DNA of 64,000 bases from Pseudomonadota bacterium (lineage in GTDB: Bacteria > Pseudomonadota > Alphaproteobacteria > Azospirillales > Azospirillaceae): the NCBI GenBank assembly GCA_023423695.1, contig JAFAFA010000095.1:1-64000 (forward strand), written 5' to 3'. The notes under the pieces were generated by a model that had not been told where the DNA came from, ran no database searches, and saw only the letters and a program-made list of their open reading frames with translations. Shown in pieces: positions 1 to 8,182 of this stretch (the stretch's first letter is position 1; every line of letters begins with the position of its first letter). The position numbers and the translations under genes are program-made.

Positions 1-181
1 CGGCGAGCAGCTGCTGTCGCTGTGGGGCTTCATCGTCCACACCGTGGTGATCGGGCTGATCACGCTGACCGCCCACCGCATCGCCATCGCAAGGCGCATG
101 GTCAACCAGTATCCGTGGCTCTATGAGCGCGCCGGCCCCTTCGCCTGGCGCGAGAGGGCTGGCGCGGACGCCGGCAAATAA
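1..181 (+). CDS. C-terminal end of an unidentified membrane protein (5' truncated)
   Basis: Frame 2 is open from the left edge to a TAA at 179-181 and gives about 59 residues. The visible part has one hydrophobic stretch (around LWGFIVHTVVIGLITLTAH) followed by a basic, cytoplasmic-looking tail rich in Arg that ends in AGADAGK. This is the pattern of the last transmembrane helix of an integral membrane protein under the positive-inside rule. The family cannot be named from this fragment. The reading frame and GC-rich third positions support coding. The gene starts outside the window. Confidence 0.6.
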   Translation, partial: GEQLLSLWGFIVHTVVIGLITLTAHRIAIARRMVNQYPWLYERAGPFAWRERAGADAGK

Positions 182-350
182 GTCATTCGGGATAGACCGT
201 ACAGCTGATTGGTGCCCGTGAAACTGTCGCACACCGCACCACTCGGGGTATGGTAATCTGGAAACCGCCGGAGGGGACCCGGCGGCAAGGCCCGCAAGGG
301 CCGGGGGTATGTTGCAACAGGGACCATTCACAGAACAGGGAAGCACACCC

Positions 351-1451
351 ATGAAATTCAAGCTGTCCCTTCTCGCCGCGATCGCGGCGACCGCGCTCTC
401 CGCCACGGCCGCCAAGGCCGACATCGCGGTGGCCACCGCCGGTCCGATCACCGGCCAGTACGCCACCTTCGGCGAGCAGATGAAGAAGGGAATGGAGCAG
501 GCCGTCGCGGACATCAACGCCGCCGGCGGTGTCCTGGGCCAGAAGCTGAAGCTGGAAGTCGGCGACGACGCCTGCGATCCCAAGCAGGCCGTCGCCGTCG
601 CCAACCAGCTGGCCAAGGCCGGTGTGAAGTTCGTGGCCGGCCACTTCTGCTCGGGCTCGTCGATTCCGGCCAGCCAGGTCTATGCCGAGGAAGGGATGCT
701 GCAGATCTCCCCGGCTTCGACCAACCCGAAGCTGACCGAGCAGGGCCTGAAGAACGTCTTCCGCGTCTGCGGCCGTGACGACCAGCAGGGCCTGATCGCC
801 GGCAAGTATCTGCTGGACAAGTACAAGGGCAAGAACGTCGCCATCCTTCACGACAAGTCGGCCTACGGAAAGGGTCTGGCCGACGAGACGCAGAAGGCGC
901 TGAACGCCGGCGGCCAGAAGGAGACCATCTACGAAGCCTACACGGCCGGTGAGAAGGACTATTCCGCTCTGGTGTCGAAGCTGAAGCAGGCGAACGTCGA
1001 CGCCGTCTACATCGGTGGCTACCACACCGAGGCTGGCCTGATCGCCCGTCAGATGAAGGACCAGGGCATGAAGGCCATCATCGTGTCGGGTGACGCGCTG
1101 GTGACCAACGAATACTGGGCCATCACCGGCGACGCCGGCGAGAACACCATGATGACTTTCGGTCCGGATCCGCGCGAGAAGCCGGACGCCAAGGCCGTCG
1201 TGGAGAAGTTCCGCAAGGCGGGCTATGAGCCGGAAGGCTATACCCTGTACACCTACGCCGCGCTGCAGATCTGGGCGAACGCCGTCAACCAGGCGAAGTC
1301 GACCGATGCCGCCAAGGTTGCCGACGTCATGCGCAAGGGCAACTACGACACCGTCATCGGCAAGATCGGGTTCGACGCCAAGGGCGACGTCACCAGCCCG
1401 GCCTATGTCTGGTACAAGTGGCAGAACGGCCAGTACGCCGAAGTTAAGTAA
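351..1451 (+). CDS. Branched-chain amino acid (LivJ-type) ABC transporter substrate-binding protein
   Basis: This 366-residue periplasmic binding protein of the type 1 fold would capture leucine/isoleucine/valine or a related amino acid for an ABC importer. A Sec signal peptide is visible (basic MKFK, hydrophobic core, cleavage after about residue 24 at AKA), and the mature part begins DIAVATAGPITGQYA, typical of LivJ/LivK. A Cys pair (DDACDP and HFCSG) matches the disulfide common in the family. I chose the ATG at 351; an upstream in-frame start at 309 would put 14 residues in front of the signal peptide. No permease or ATPase gene lies next to it, so it works with components encoded elsewhere. 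A strong hairpin terminator follows. The exact ligand is not known. Confidence 0.9.
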   Translation: MKFKLSLLAAIAATALSATAAKADIAVATAGPITGQYATFGEQMKKGMEQAVADINAAGGVLGQKLKLEVGDDACDPKQAVAVANQLAKAGVKFVAGHFCSGSSIPASQVYAEEGMLQISPASTNPKLTEQGLKNVFRVCGRDDQQGLIAGKYLLDKYKGKNVAILHDKSAYGKGLADETQKALNAGGQKETIYEAYTAGEKDYSALVSKLKQANVDAVYIGGYHTEAGLIARQMKDQGMKAIIVSGDALVTNEYWAITGDAGENTMMTFGPDPREKPDAKAVVEKFRKAGYEPEGYTLYTYAALQIWANAVNQAKSTDAAKVADVMRKGNYDTVIGKIGFDAKGDVTSPAYVWYKWQNGQYAEVK

Positions 1452-1474
1452 TCGAAACGCATCAGCGTTCCGGG

Positions 1475-1510
1475 AAAAAGGGGGCCGGCACTTCTGTGCC
1501 GGCCCTTTTC
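1475..1510 (+). terminator. Rho-independent terminator of the LivJ-type gene
   Basis: A perfect GGGCCGGCAC/GTGCCGGCCC stem with a TTCT loop lies 24 bases after the stop codon. It is flanked by A-rich sequence on the left and followed by TTTT. The flanking A and T runs pair with each other and extend the stem. Confidence 0.85.
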
Positions 1511-1550
1511 CATTCGACCCATGTTCTATTTGACCCGTCTTGGCGCCGGG

Positions 1551-1829
1551 TCAGGGAATAGGTCGGGGAACATAAGCGACGGACTGGGCCACGGACGGTT
1601 GCGCCGCGGCAATGGCCGGCGAGGAGAGACCGGATGCGACCCGACGACCCGACCGCTCGCTCAGCAGTCGTTCGGAGGTCCGCATCACCTCCCGCCAGAA
1701 GGCGGCGGCACGGGTGTGGTTGGCGGCCGTGAGTTCGACAAGACGAACGCGGCTCATTCGAATCGCGGTTTCGCCCAGTTCATCAACCAGGCGGGTCGCG
1801 AAGACAAGCACGTCGAGATCGGTGTTCAT
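1551..1829 (-). CDS. Small hypothetical protein
   Basis: A 92-residue soluble protein, MNTDLDVLVF..., with an alternating hydrophobic/charged pattern suggesting two or three amphipathic helices (residues about 1-60) and an Ala/Pro-rich tail. The frame is open further upstream (to 2057), but that extension looks non-coding (Cys- and Ser-rich). The ATG at 1829 gives a normal composition. No clear ribosome binding site was seen. It is transcribed toward the LivJ-type terminator. No family is recognised. The competing plus-strand frame here is Arg/Ser-rich and looks like a shadow. Confidence 0.5.
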   Translation of the reverse strand: MNTDLDVLVFATRLVDELGETAIRMSRVRLVELTAANHTRAAAFWREVMRTSERLLSERSGRRVASGLSSPAIAAAQPSVAQSVAYVPRPIP

Positions 1830-2056
1830 GACCGCTATGAACCCACAACCGGGGCTTTTGTTCCAGCCTGAAACCGCACTGCGGCAAAGGGTCATCGGGA
1901 GTGCCCCGGACGTGCTGCACTGCAACAGAACATCCGCAGCACGGTTAACGGTCACCGAACGGACACTCGCCACGACGGGGGTGTTTTGTGGTTCAATGGC
2001 GCCCTTCGCGGCGGCCGTGACGGCAACCGGTATGGGATGGGTTTTGGAGAACGACA

Positions 2057-2263
2057 ATGCGCAGGAAGCGCGAGGTGATCGAGGGTCAAGTTTATCGCAA
2101 GCTGTCCCCCAGCGGCGGCTATTGGGAAGTGGTCGCCATCCGCAAGGACGGCATGGGCACCCAGCATGCCCAGATGAAGCGAACCGACGACCCTAAGACA
2201 CTGAAGACCCTGTCGGTGTCGACCCTGCTCGACCCCCAGCAGTTCGAAATCGTCACCGAGTAG
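2057..2263 (+). CDS. Small conserved-looking hypothetical protein
   Basis: A 68-residue, charged, single-domain protein beginning MRRKREVIEGQVYRK. A GGAG ribosome binding site sits 7 bases before the ATG. The sequence has alternating short beta-like segments (GQVYRKL, YWEVVAIRK, FEIVTE) and looks like a small beta-barrel or SH3-like fold. No catalytic motif is visible and no family is recognised. The stop codon is the start of a 19-base tandem duplication. Confidence 0.6.
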   Translation: MRRKREVIEGQVYRKLSPSGGYWEVVAIRKDGMGTQHAQMKRTDDPKTLKTLSVSTLLDPQQFEIVTE

Positions 2264-2299
2264 CGGCCTGTCCGACAAGCAGCGGCCCGTCCGACAAGC
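2262..2299. repeat. Tandem direct repeat, 2 x 19 bp
   Basis: Two adjacent copies of AGCGGCCTGTCCGACAAGC differ at one base (CCTG versus CCCG). The first copy starts inside the TAG stop codon of the small upstream gene, so a slipped-strand duplication of the 3' end is the simplest explanation. Confidence 0.9.
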
Positions 2300-2308
2300 A
2301 CCTCGGGG

Positions 2309-3424
2309 CTAGCCGGTGGCACGCCGCCGGTAAAGGTCGATGTCAGGCCCGCCCTTTCCGCCGCCGGACACACGCTCCAGCCGCCCCTTGCGGATCAGAT
2401 GGTTGAGGTGCGCCACGGCTTCGCCCACGGCGAAGACGGTCTGATGCGGGTCGAGCGGGCGCGGGAACAGCGCCTGCGTCACCTCCGCGGCCGTGCGGGA
2501 CGACGCGCAGAGCGATTCGATCTCCGCCAGCCGTTCGGCATGATGGAGAGCCAGATCGTCGGCGCGCCGGTGCAGGCCGCGGAAGGGGCGGCCGTGTGAG
2601 GGCAGGACCAGCGTGTCGGCCGGCAGGGCGGCCCAATCCTTCAGGCTGGCGAGATAGTCGGTGAGAGGATCGGCGTCCGGTTCGGTCGGCCAGACGCTGA
2701 TGTTCGGGCTGATCCGCGGCAGAATCTGGTCGCCGGAGATGACCAGAGCCAAGCCGTTGCCGTTGTCATCGCCGTCAGCCGGCCAGTACAGGCTGACCGG
2801 TTCGGCCGTATGGCCGCTTCCGCCGACCACGGTCCAGAGACGGTCGCCCACCGGCAGCCTGTCGCCTGCCCGCAGGCGGGTCAGCGTCGCCGGGACGGCC
2901 GGGACGCCGCGGCTGTAGGCTCCCCTACGGGCAAGCACGGCGTCCAGCGTCTCCGGCGCCAGCCCGCAGCGACGATAGAAACGCTCCACCGCGGCATCGG
3001 TGGCGGCATCGTTGCCGGCCGACAGCGTGCGGGCGAACAGCCATTCCGTCAGCGACGTGGCGAAGGCCGCACCGGTTCGCTCCACCAGCCAGTTGGCGGC
3101 GCCGATGTGATCAGGATGGAAATGGGTGGCGACCACCCGCTCCACCGGCCGCCCGCCGAGCGCGTCGCGCAGCAATCCCTCCCACAGCGCCAACGTGCGC
3201 TTGTCGCCCAATCCGCAATCGATCAACGTCCAGCCGGCCTCTCCGCCGTCCAATGCCCAGGTATTGATGTGGTCGAGCTGGAAGGGCAGGGACAGCCGGA
3301 TCCACAGAACTCCCGGCGCCACCTCCTGCCAGCCGCCGGGATCCGGGGTGGCGCAGATGGGGTAATCGATCGCATCGTCGGGGGTAGAAGGCATGAGGGC
3401 GGGTGTCCAAGTCATTGTTATCAC
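2309..3424 (-). CDS. MBL-fold metallo-hydrolase
   Basis: A protein of about 370 residues in the metallo-beta-lactamase superfamily. The zinc-binding signature HFHPDH is present near residue 100, followed by a GDQILP aspartate motif and a LPSHGRPF histidine motif. The C-terminal 90 residues (NHLIRKGRLERV region) resemble the winged-helix tail seen in LACTB2/RNase Z-like glyoxalase II-type hydrolases. The fold and two-metal site are clear; the substrate (thioester, lactone or RNA) is not. The first Met (3424), Met4 or Met11 could each be the true start; none has a strong ribosome binding site. It diverges from the ompA-family gene. Confidence 0.85.
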   Translation of the reverse strand: MITMTWTPALMPSTPDDAIDYPICATPDPGGWQEVAPGVLWIRLSLPFQLDHINTWALDGGEAGWTLIDCGLGDKRTLALWEGLLRDALGGRPVERVVATHFHPDHIGAANWLVERTGAAFATSLTEWLFARTLSAGNDAATDAAVERFYRRCGLAPETLDAVLARRGAYSRGVPAVPATLTRLRAGDRLPVGDRLWTVVGGSGHTAEPVSLYWPADGDDNGNGLALVISGDQILPRISPNISVWPTEPDADPLTDYLASLKDWAALPADTLVLPSHGRPFRGLHRRADDLALHHAERLAEIESLCASSRTAAEVTQALFPRPLDPHQTVFAVGEAVAHLNHLIRKGRLERVSGGGKGGPDIDLYRRRATG

Positions 3425-3607
3425 AATAGGAACTGCCAGCAGGAGCGCTGCGGCAAATCTGCAACAGAAAAAGCGGCCGTGCGTGGGCGGGATTGGAAGC
3501 CGCGCGTGCTGATTCCATTGTCGGGGCCGGAGCCCGTTCTGTCACGCGTTTCGCCGCAGGCCGGGATGTCCCGATCCGCCAACGCCGTCAACGATGGGAA
3601 CAAGAAC

Positions 3608-4651
3608 ATGACGATGCGTGGGATTTTGCTGGGCACGGCACTGGCCGTCGCCGTTCCTTCCCTGGCCATTCCGACCGCCGCCTTTGCCGCGCCGGAAGGC
3701 TTCTACGTCGGCGCGGGGGCCGGCGTGAACTGGACCGAGGATGCCGACCTCAGCAGCTATCCGGCCCCGGGCCTGGGTCTGAAGGAGGAGTTCAAGCTCG
3801 GCGGCATCGGCGACATTTCGGTCGGCTACGCCACCGCGATGGGACTGCGCGCCGAACTGGAGGCCGCCTGGCGTTGGCGCAACAGCGTCGACGACACCAG
3901 CAGCGCCACCCCCGGCCTGAACGGCCTGGGCGGCAAGACGAGCTCGGTCGCCTTCATGGGCAACCTGCTGTACGACTTCAACATCGGCCTGCCGATCACG
4001 CCCTATATCGGCGCCGGTGCCGGTATCGCCGGGGTGAAGAAGACGCTGAACGGCGCCAGCGACCGCGACTGGGTCTTCGCCTATCAGGGCATCGTCGGCG
4101 CGTCCTATGCGATCAACGACAATGTGGCGCTGACGCTGGATTACCGCTACTTCGCCACCGTCGATCCGGAGTTCGAACTGGGTCCGGTGACTTCGAAGAG
4201 CGAATACCGCAACCATACCATCCTGGCCGGCCTGCGCTATACCTTCGGCGGGCCGTCGCGCGCGACACCGGTCGTTGCCCCGGCGCCTGCCGCCCCGCCG
4301 ATGGCCGCCCAGCCGCAGAGCGAGTATCAGGTGTTCTTCGATTGGGACAAGGCGACGATCACGCCGAACTCCGACAAGATCATCGCCGATGCCGCCGACG
4401 CGGCCAGCCGCGCGCGCGCCGTCCGCATCCAGGTGATCGGCCACACCGACACCTCGGGCTCGCCGACCTACAACCAGCGGCTTTCGCTCCGCCGGGCCGA
4501 GGCGGTGCGCCAGGCGCTGGTCGCGCGTGGCACGCCGGCCAACATGATCTCGATCGAAGGCGTGGGCGAGAACCAGCTGATGGTGCCCACCGGTCCGAAC
4601 GTGCGCGAGCCGTCGAACCGCCGCGCCCAGATCCTCATCAAGGTCTCCTGA
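3608..4651 (+). CDS. OmpA-family outer membrane protein
   Basis: A 347-residue outer membrane protein. It has a signal peptide (about residues 1-28, ending AAFA) and an eight-stranded beta-barrel domain with typical surface-protein features (FYVGAGAGVNW at the start, NHTILAGLRYTFGG at the end of the barrel). A Pro/Ala linker follows, then a C-terminal OmpA peptidoglycan-binding domain with FFDWDKATITP, VIGHTDTSG and the NRRAQI motif. It should anchor the outer membrane to peptidoglycan. The ATG at 3608 is chosen because the signal peptide begins there; the open frame upstream to 2810 is antisense to the MBL gene. It stands alone, followed by a terminator. Confidence 0.93.
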   Translation: MTMRGILLGTALAVAVPSLAIPTAAFAAPEGFYVGAGAGVNWTEDADLSSYPAPGLGLKEEFKLGGIGDISVGYATAMGLRAELEAAWRWRNSVDDTSSATPGLNGLGGKTSSVAFMGNLLYDFNIGLPITPYIGAGAGIAGVKKTLNGASDRDWVFAYQGIVGASYAINDNVALTLDYRYFATVDPEFELGPVTSKSEYRNHTILAGLRYTFGGPSRATPVVAPAPAAPPMAAQPQSEYQVFFDWDKATITPNSDKIIADAADAASRARAVRIQVIGHTDTSGSPTYNQRLSLRRAEAVRQALVARGTPANMISIEGVGENQLMVPTGPNVREPSNRRAQILIKVS

Positions 4652-4681
4652 TCGACATCTCCTGATCTGGGCGAACCTGCA

Positions 4682-4718
4682 CGCGGGGGAGGGGGCGGAT
4701 GACCTCCTCCGCGTTTTT
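4682..4718 (+). terminator. Rho-independent terminator of the OmpA-family gene
   Basis: An 11-bp stem CGCGGGGGAGG/CCTCCTCCGCG (one G-T pair) is followed directly by TTTTT, 30 bases after the stop codon. Confidence 0.85.
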
Positions 4719-4832
4719 CTTTGCGCTTCCTCCCGGCATTGCCGTGTCCGTACGTGCGAAGGAGGTAGCGCCGGCCGTTGCGTCAGCGTATGACGATGCT
4801 GCACGCGAGGCATCTTCGGTCCGAGACGTTAC

Positions 4833-5501
4833 ATGCAGGTACTGATCGCCGACGATCATTCCATCGTCCGCAGCGGCTTGACCCATCTGGTGGGTGAACT
4901 GGACGAGCAGGCCACCGTGGTGGCCGCGACCAGCTTCAGCCAGTTGAACGCCATTCTCGACTCATCGATGCTCGAAGGCGGCACCGTATTCGACCTGATC
5001 GTGATGGATTTGCGCATGCCCGGCCTGGGTGGGCTGGACGACGTCGAGGCATTGGTGAAGCGTGTGGCGCCGGTCCCCGTCGCCGTCTTCTCCATGATCG
5101 ACTCGCCGGACGAGATGCGCGCGGTGCTGTCGCGCGGCGTGCGCGCCTTCATCCCGAAATCGACCGACGACGTGCTGGTGGTCAACATCCTGCGGCTGGT
5201 GATGGCGGGCGGCTCCTATGTGCCGCCGGTTCTCGGCATGCCGGGAGCACCCGCAGCGGCCGGGACTACGCCTGCACGGGGCGGGGCACCCAGCGTGTTC
5301 GACGGCCTGACCCGCCGGCAGCTGGAGGTTCTCGACCTGTTGGCCCAAGGCCTGTCGAACCAGGAGATCGGCGAAAGGCTGGGCCTGAACCTGTCCACGG
5401 TGAAGACCCACGTCACCGGCGTGCTGAAGGCGCTCGGCGTCGGCAGCCGTACCCAGGCGGTTCTGCTGGTCAAGGAATCTGGACGCGACCGGCTGGTTTG
5501 A
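4833..5501 (+). CDS. NarL/FixJ-type response regulator with LuxR DNA-binding domain
   Basis: A 222-residue response regulator. The receiver domain (residues about 1-125) has the acidic pair DD at 7-8, the phosphoacceptor D59 in VMDLRMPG, the Ser/Thr position (FSMID) and the lysine in IPKS. A Gly/Ala/Pro linker leads to a LuxR helix-turn-helix (about 157-212; LTRRQLEVLDLLAQGLSNQEIG and STVKTHV). It would be phosphorylated by a histidine kinase and bind DNA as a dimer. No cognate kinase is adjacent. It converges on the next gene, with 27 bases between the stop codons. Confidence 0.92.
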   Translation: MQVLIADDHSIVRSGLTHLVGELDEQATVVAATSFSQLNAILDSSMLEGGTVFDLIVMDLRMPGLGGLDDVEALVKRVAPVPVAVFSMIDSPDEMRAVLSRGVRAFIPKSTDDVLVVNILRLVMAGGSYVPPVLGMPGAPAAAGTTPARGGAPSVFDGLTRRQLEVLDLLAQGLSNQEIGERLGLNLSTVKTHVTGVLKALGVGSRTQAVLLVKESGRDRLV

Positions 5502-5528
5502 GGCCGGCTTCGGGGCCGGGCGTCGCCT

Positions 5529-6248
5529 TCACAGCAGCGCGTTCAGCAGCGACCCGCGACCGCCATAGCTGCCACCGGTTCCCCCCAGCATCATCGAGGC
5601 GGGGTTGATGGAGGCGCTGCCGGCGCCCAGGATCGCGGCCAGCCCCTGCAGCTTGGTGTTGTTGCCGAAGGGGTTGTCGCCCTTGGCCGGCTGCTTGGCG
5701 ATGGTGTCGTAGTCCTTGCTGTAATTGCCCATGCGCAGCTGAACGCCGTAATTCTTGGCTTCCTTGACCGGAACGTCCTTGTCGCGGGCGATCCTCATCG
5801 TGTACTCGCCCTTGTCCAGCGTGAGCTGGCCGGATTTCAGCTTCTGGAAGGCGTCAAAGGTGGCGCCGGCATCCTTGTTGCTGTCGGCGATGACCTTGCC
5901 GCCGCGGTCCATCAACTGCAGCCGCACCCCGGAATCCCCCACCGTCCCCAGCGTGGGGGCGCCAGGACTGGTGACGGTGAATTTGTAGAAGTCGGCGGGA
6001 TCGTTGGAAGCCAGGGAGCTGAAGACGTTCAGCCTGCTCGTGTCCTTCACCAGCGTGCCGATGTTGGTCGCGAAGGGCGCGGCATTCAGCGCCGACTTGT
6101 TGACGGTCTGCTCGTACTCCTGGACCTTGCCGGTCGCGCCGCCATTGCCGGCCGCCTGCTGCTGCACGCGCTTGACCGCGGCATCGATCGACTGCTGCAG
6201 GCTCTGGGCCATGCTGCCGACATCGGCGTAGCTGGACAGGCTGACCAT
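5529..6248 (-). CDS. Hypothetical protein with a PPC-like beta-sandwich region
   Basis: A 239-residue protein starting MVSLSSYADVGSMAQ, with GGGAGAG 7 bases upstream on the minus strand. The N-terminal 60 residues are a Gln/Ala-rich amphipathic helix. Residues about 75-175 read like a pre-peptidase C-terminal (PPC) beta-sandwich: NVFSSLASNDPADFYKFTV, then GVRLQLMDRGGKVIADS and LDKGEYTMRIAR. The C-terminus is Gly/Ser-rich. No signal peptide is seen, so any export would use another route (type I or flagellar-type). The PPC assignment is by pattern only. It is monocistronic. Confidence 0.6.
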   Translation of the reverse strand: MVSLSSYADVGSMAQSLQQSIDAAVKRVQQQAAGNGGATGKVQEYEQTVNKSALNAAPFATNIGTLVKDTSRLNVFSSLASNDPADFYKFTVTSPGAPTLGTVGDSGVRLQLMDRGGKVIADSNKDAGATFDAFQKLKSGQLTLDKGEYTMRIARDKDVPVKEAKNYGVQLRMGNYSKDYDTIAKQPAKGDNPFGNNTKLQGLAAILGAGSASINPASMMLGGTGGSYGGRGSLLNALL

Positions 6249-6357
6249 GGCGTGCTCTCCCTCGTTCCACATCCCGTGAAGGGATGGCGACCAGGGCTTT
6301 GCAGGATGCAGGCCAAGCGTAAGCTACTGACGATAAATGGAATTCAGATGCGCCCAT

Positions 6358-6395
6358 CCTGCCGCCCGGCAGCTTTGCCCCGGCCGGGCGGCAGG
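6358..6395 (-). terminator. Inverted repeat downstream of eda, possible terminator
   Basis: A perfect 12-bp stem CCTGCCGCCCGG/CCGGGCGGCAGG lies 17 bases past the eda stop. On the minus strand no T-run follows, so it may act as an mRNA 3'-end stabiliser or a Rho-assisted stop instead of a classic terminator. Confidence 0.5.
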
Positions 6396-6411
6396 ATTTT
6401 CCCAGCGGGTA

Positions 6412-7065
6412 TCAGGTGCCCTTGGCGGCCCGATAGGCGTCCATCAGCTGGCGGCCGGCGGCCATGATGGCCTCGCGGTCGCCCTTCTTGACCAGACCCT
6501 CGTCGACCAGCTTGCCGCCGGCACCGACGCAGGCCACGCCGGCCGCGACATAGGAGGCCACGGTGGTGGCGTCGATGCCGCCGGTGGGGACGAAGCGGAC
6601 GCCGGGGAAGACCGACTTCAGCGCCTTGATGTGCGCCGGGCCGACGGTGGAGGCCGGGAAGATCTTGATGGCGTCGGCACCGGCGGAGATGGCGGCATGC
6701 ACCTCGGTCGGGGTCAGGGCGCCCATCAGGCAGGCCACGCCGTGGTCGCGGCAGGCGGCGGCCACCTTCGGCACCACGCAGGGCGATACGACATACTTGG
6801 CGCCGGCCTTCACCACGTCGGCGACGGCCGCCGGGGTCAGTACGGTGCCGGCGCCGATCAGGGCGCCGCCCTCCGCCGACAGCTCCTCGATCAGGCCGAC
6901 GGCGCCGGGGGTGGTCATGGTGATCTCGAAGGTGCCGTAGCCGGCCTCGCGCAGCCAGCCGACGGCGGTGCGCGCCAGATCGGCGGAGCTGTTGCGGATG
7001 ACCGGCACGACGCCGTAAGCGGCGAGCTGGTCCAGGATCTCGGAAGCGGTCGGGGTGGTGGACAT
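6412..7065 (-). CDS. eda: 2-keto-3-deoxy-6-phosphogluconate aldolase (KDPG/KHG aldolase)
   Basis: A 217-residue class I aldolase that cleaves KDPG to pyruvate and glyceraldehyde-3-phosphate, the last step of the Entner-Doudoroff pathway. The signature parts are present: PVIR near residue 21, the general acid/base E47 in TFEITM, GAGTVL at 71-76, the Schiff-base K134 in DAIKIFPAS, and the phosphate-binding PTGGI loop. Its ATG overlaps the upstream regulator's TGA by one base (TGATG), so the two are translationally coupled. It would also finish the sugar-acid pathway encoded at 20405-28194. Confidence 0.95.
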   Translation of the reverse strand: MSTTPTASEILDQLAAYGVVPVIRNSSADLARTAVGWLREAGYGTFEITMTTPGAVGLIEELSAEGGALIGAGTVLTPAAVADVVKAGAKYVVSPCVVPKVAAACRDHGVACLMGALTPTEVHAAISAGADAIKIFPASTVGPAHIKALKSVFPGVRFVPTGGIDATTVASYVAAGVACVGAGGKLVDEGLVKKGDREAIMAAGRQLMDAYRAAKGT

Positions 7066-8003
7066 CAGGATTCCTCGGGAGTCTTCTGAGGGGACGGGGA
7101 AAGGGAAGGAGCGGCGGAGGCCGGACGGTCCGGCACGCGGTGGTGCCCGGCCAGCACGGCCTTGATGCGGGCAAGGCGGCGGTCGAGGCCGGGGGGAGCC
7201 TGCAGGCCGACGGCGACGGTCAGGGCGTCGATCAGGGCCAGCTGGGCAAGGCGGGAGGCCATCGGGGTGTGGACCGCGGTGTCCTCGTCCACGTCGACGG
7301 TCAGGCGGATGTCGGCTCGTTCGGCGAGCGGTGTTGCCGATGCGGTGATGGCGATCACCGTGGCGCCGCCGTCGCGCGCAATGGCGGCGACGTCGAAGAT
7401 CTCGTCGCTGGTGCCGGTCTTGGAGATCGCCAGCAACGCATCGCCGGGGCCGAGCGTCGCCGCCGCCATCGCCTGGAGATGGGCGTCGGTGCTGGCGGTC
7501 ACCTGCGGGAGAAGGCGGAACAGCTTGTGGTGGGCGTCGAGCGCCACGGTGCCGGACGCGCCGACGCCGACGATCTGCACCCGTTGCGCACCGGCCAGCA
7601 CGCCGGCCGCGCGCTCCAGCGCCGTGGTGTCGAGACGGCTGCGCAGGCGGACCAGCGCGTCGATGGAGCGGTTCAGCACCTTTTCCGTCGCACTGGCGAC
7701 GCTGTCGCCGGGGGAGAGGTCGCGCACCAACGGCGTCGGACGGTCGCCGGCCTCCTCGCGGGCGGCGGATGCCGCCAGATGCTGGGCCAGCGCGATCTTG
7801 AATTCATGGAAGCCGCCGAAGCCAGCGGTGCGGCAGAAGCGCAGGACGGACGGCTCGCTGACCCCGGCCTTTCCCGCGAGCTGGGCCAGACTGGCACGCA
7901 CGGCGGCATGGGGTGCAGCCAGCACGGTACGCGCCACCGCGGCTTCCGCCCGGCGGAGCCTGTCGAGTGAGGATGCGATCGTGTCCAGCATGCGGGAGTC
8001 CAC
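7065..8003 (-). CDS. hexR: HexR-like RpiR-family transcriptional regulator
   Basis: A 312-residue RpiR-family repressor. The N-terminal helix-turn-helix (residues about 35-75; LAQLAGKAGVSEPSVLRFCRTAGFGGF) is followed by a SIS sugar-phosphate-binding domain (about 125-265; VGVGASGTVALDAHHKLFR and ISKTGTSDEI). HexR proteins sense KDPG and repress central sugar genes. The one-base coupling to eda and a perfect HexR-type palindrome upstream support this name over a generic RpiR. The frame opens with GTG at 8003; the ATG at 7991 is an equally possible start, and neither has a clear ribosome binding site. The Pro/Ser-rich C-terminal tail is probably disordered. Confidence 0.85.
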   Translation of the reverse strand: MDSRMLDTIASSLDRLRRAEAAVARTVLAAPHAAVRASLAQLAGKAGVSEPSVLRFCRTAGFGGFHEFKIALAQHLAASAAREEAGDRPTPLVRDLSPGDSVASATEKVLNRSIDALVRLRSRLDTTALERAAGVLAGAQRVQIVGVGASGTVALDAHHKLFRLLPQVTASTDAHLQAMAAATLGPGDALLAISKTGTSDEIFDVAAIARDGGATVIAITASATPLAERADIRLTVDVDEDTAVHTPMASRLAQLALIDALTVAVGLQAPPGLDRRLARIKAVLAGHHRVPDRPASAAPSLSPSPQKTPEES

Positions 8004-8044
8004 CAGGGAGGTGCGGCGGCCGTTCCGGCTGCCTGCGAACCTGA

Positions 8045-8059
8045 TGTAGTTTTACTACA
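8045..8059. promoter_or_regulatory. HexR-type operator (perfect palindrome)
   Basis: TGTAGTTTTACTACA is a perfect inverted repeat (TGTAGT, 3-base spacer, ACTACA) in the 179-base divergent region between hexR-eda and the FAH-family gene. It fits the HexR consensus TGTARTwwwAYTACA described for gammaproteobacteria. It lies 41 bases upstream of the hexR GTG, so autoregulation and control of both directions is likely. Confidence 0.75.
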
Positions 8060-8085
8060 GTCTTGGGGCGTTGTCGACCGATCTG

Positions 8086-8100
8086 TGAAGTAACGCTACA
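8086..8100. promoter_or_regulatory. Possible second, degenerate HexR half-site element
   Basis: TGAAGTAACGCTACA keeps the spacing and right half of the HexR palindrome but departs from the consensus at about four positions. Its centre lies 41 bases from the centre of the perfect site, which would put both on the same DNA face. It may be a weaker cooperative site or coincidence. Confidence 0.35.
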
Positions 8101-8182
8101 TTTGGTTCGTTCACCCTCTTTACTTTCGGCGCCGACAGGTCAGGATCGGCGGACGCCAAACTCCTATCAGGGAAGAGTTTTC

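Noticed and set aside
2810..3607. Long 5' extension of the ompA-family frame
   Set aside because: It is antisense to the MBL-hydrolase gene, and a clear signal peptide begins at 3608.
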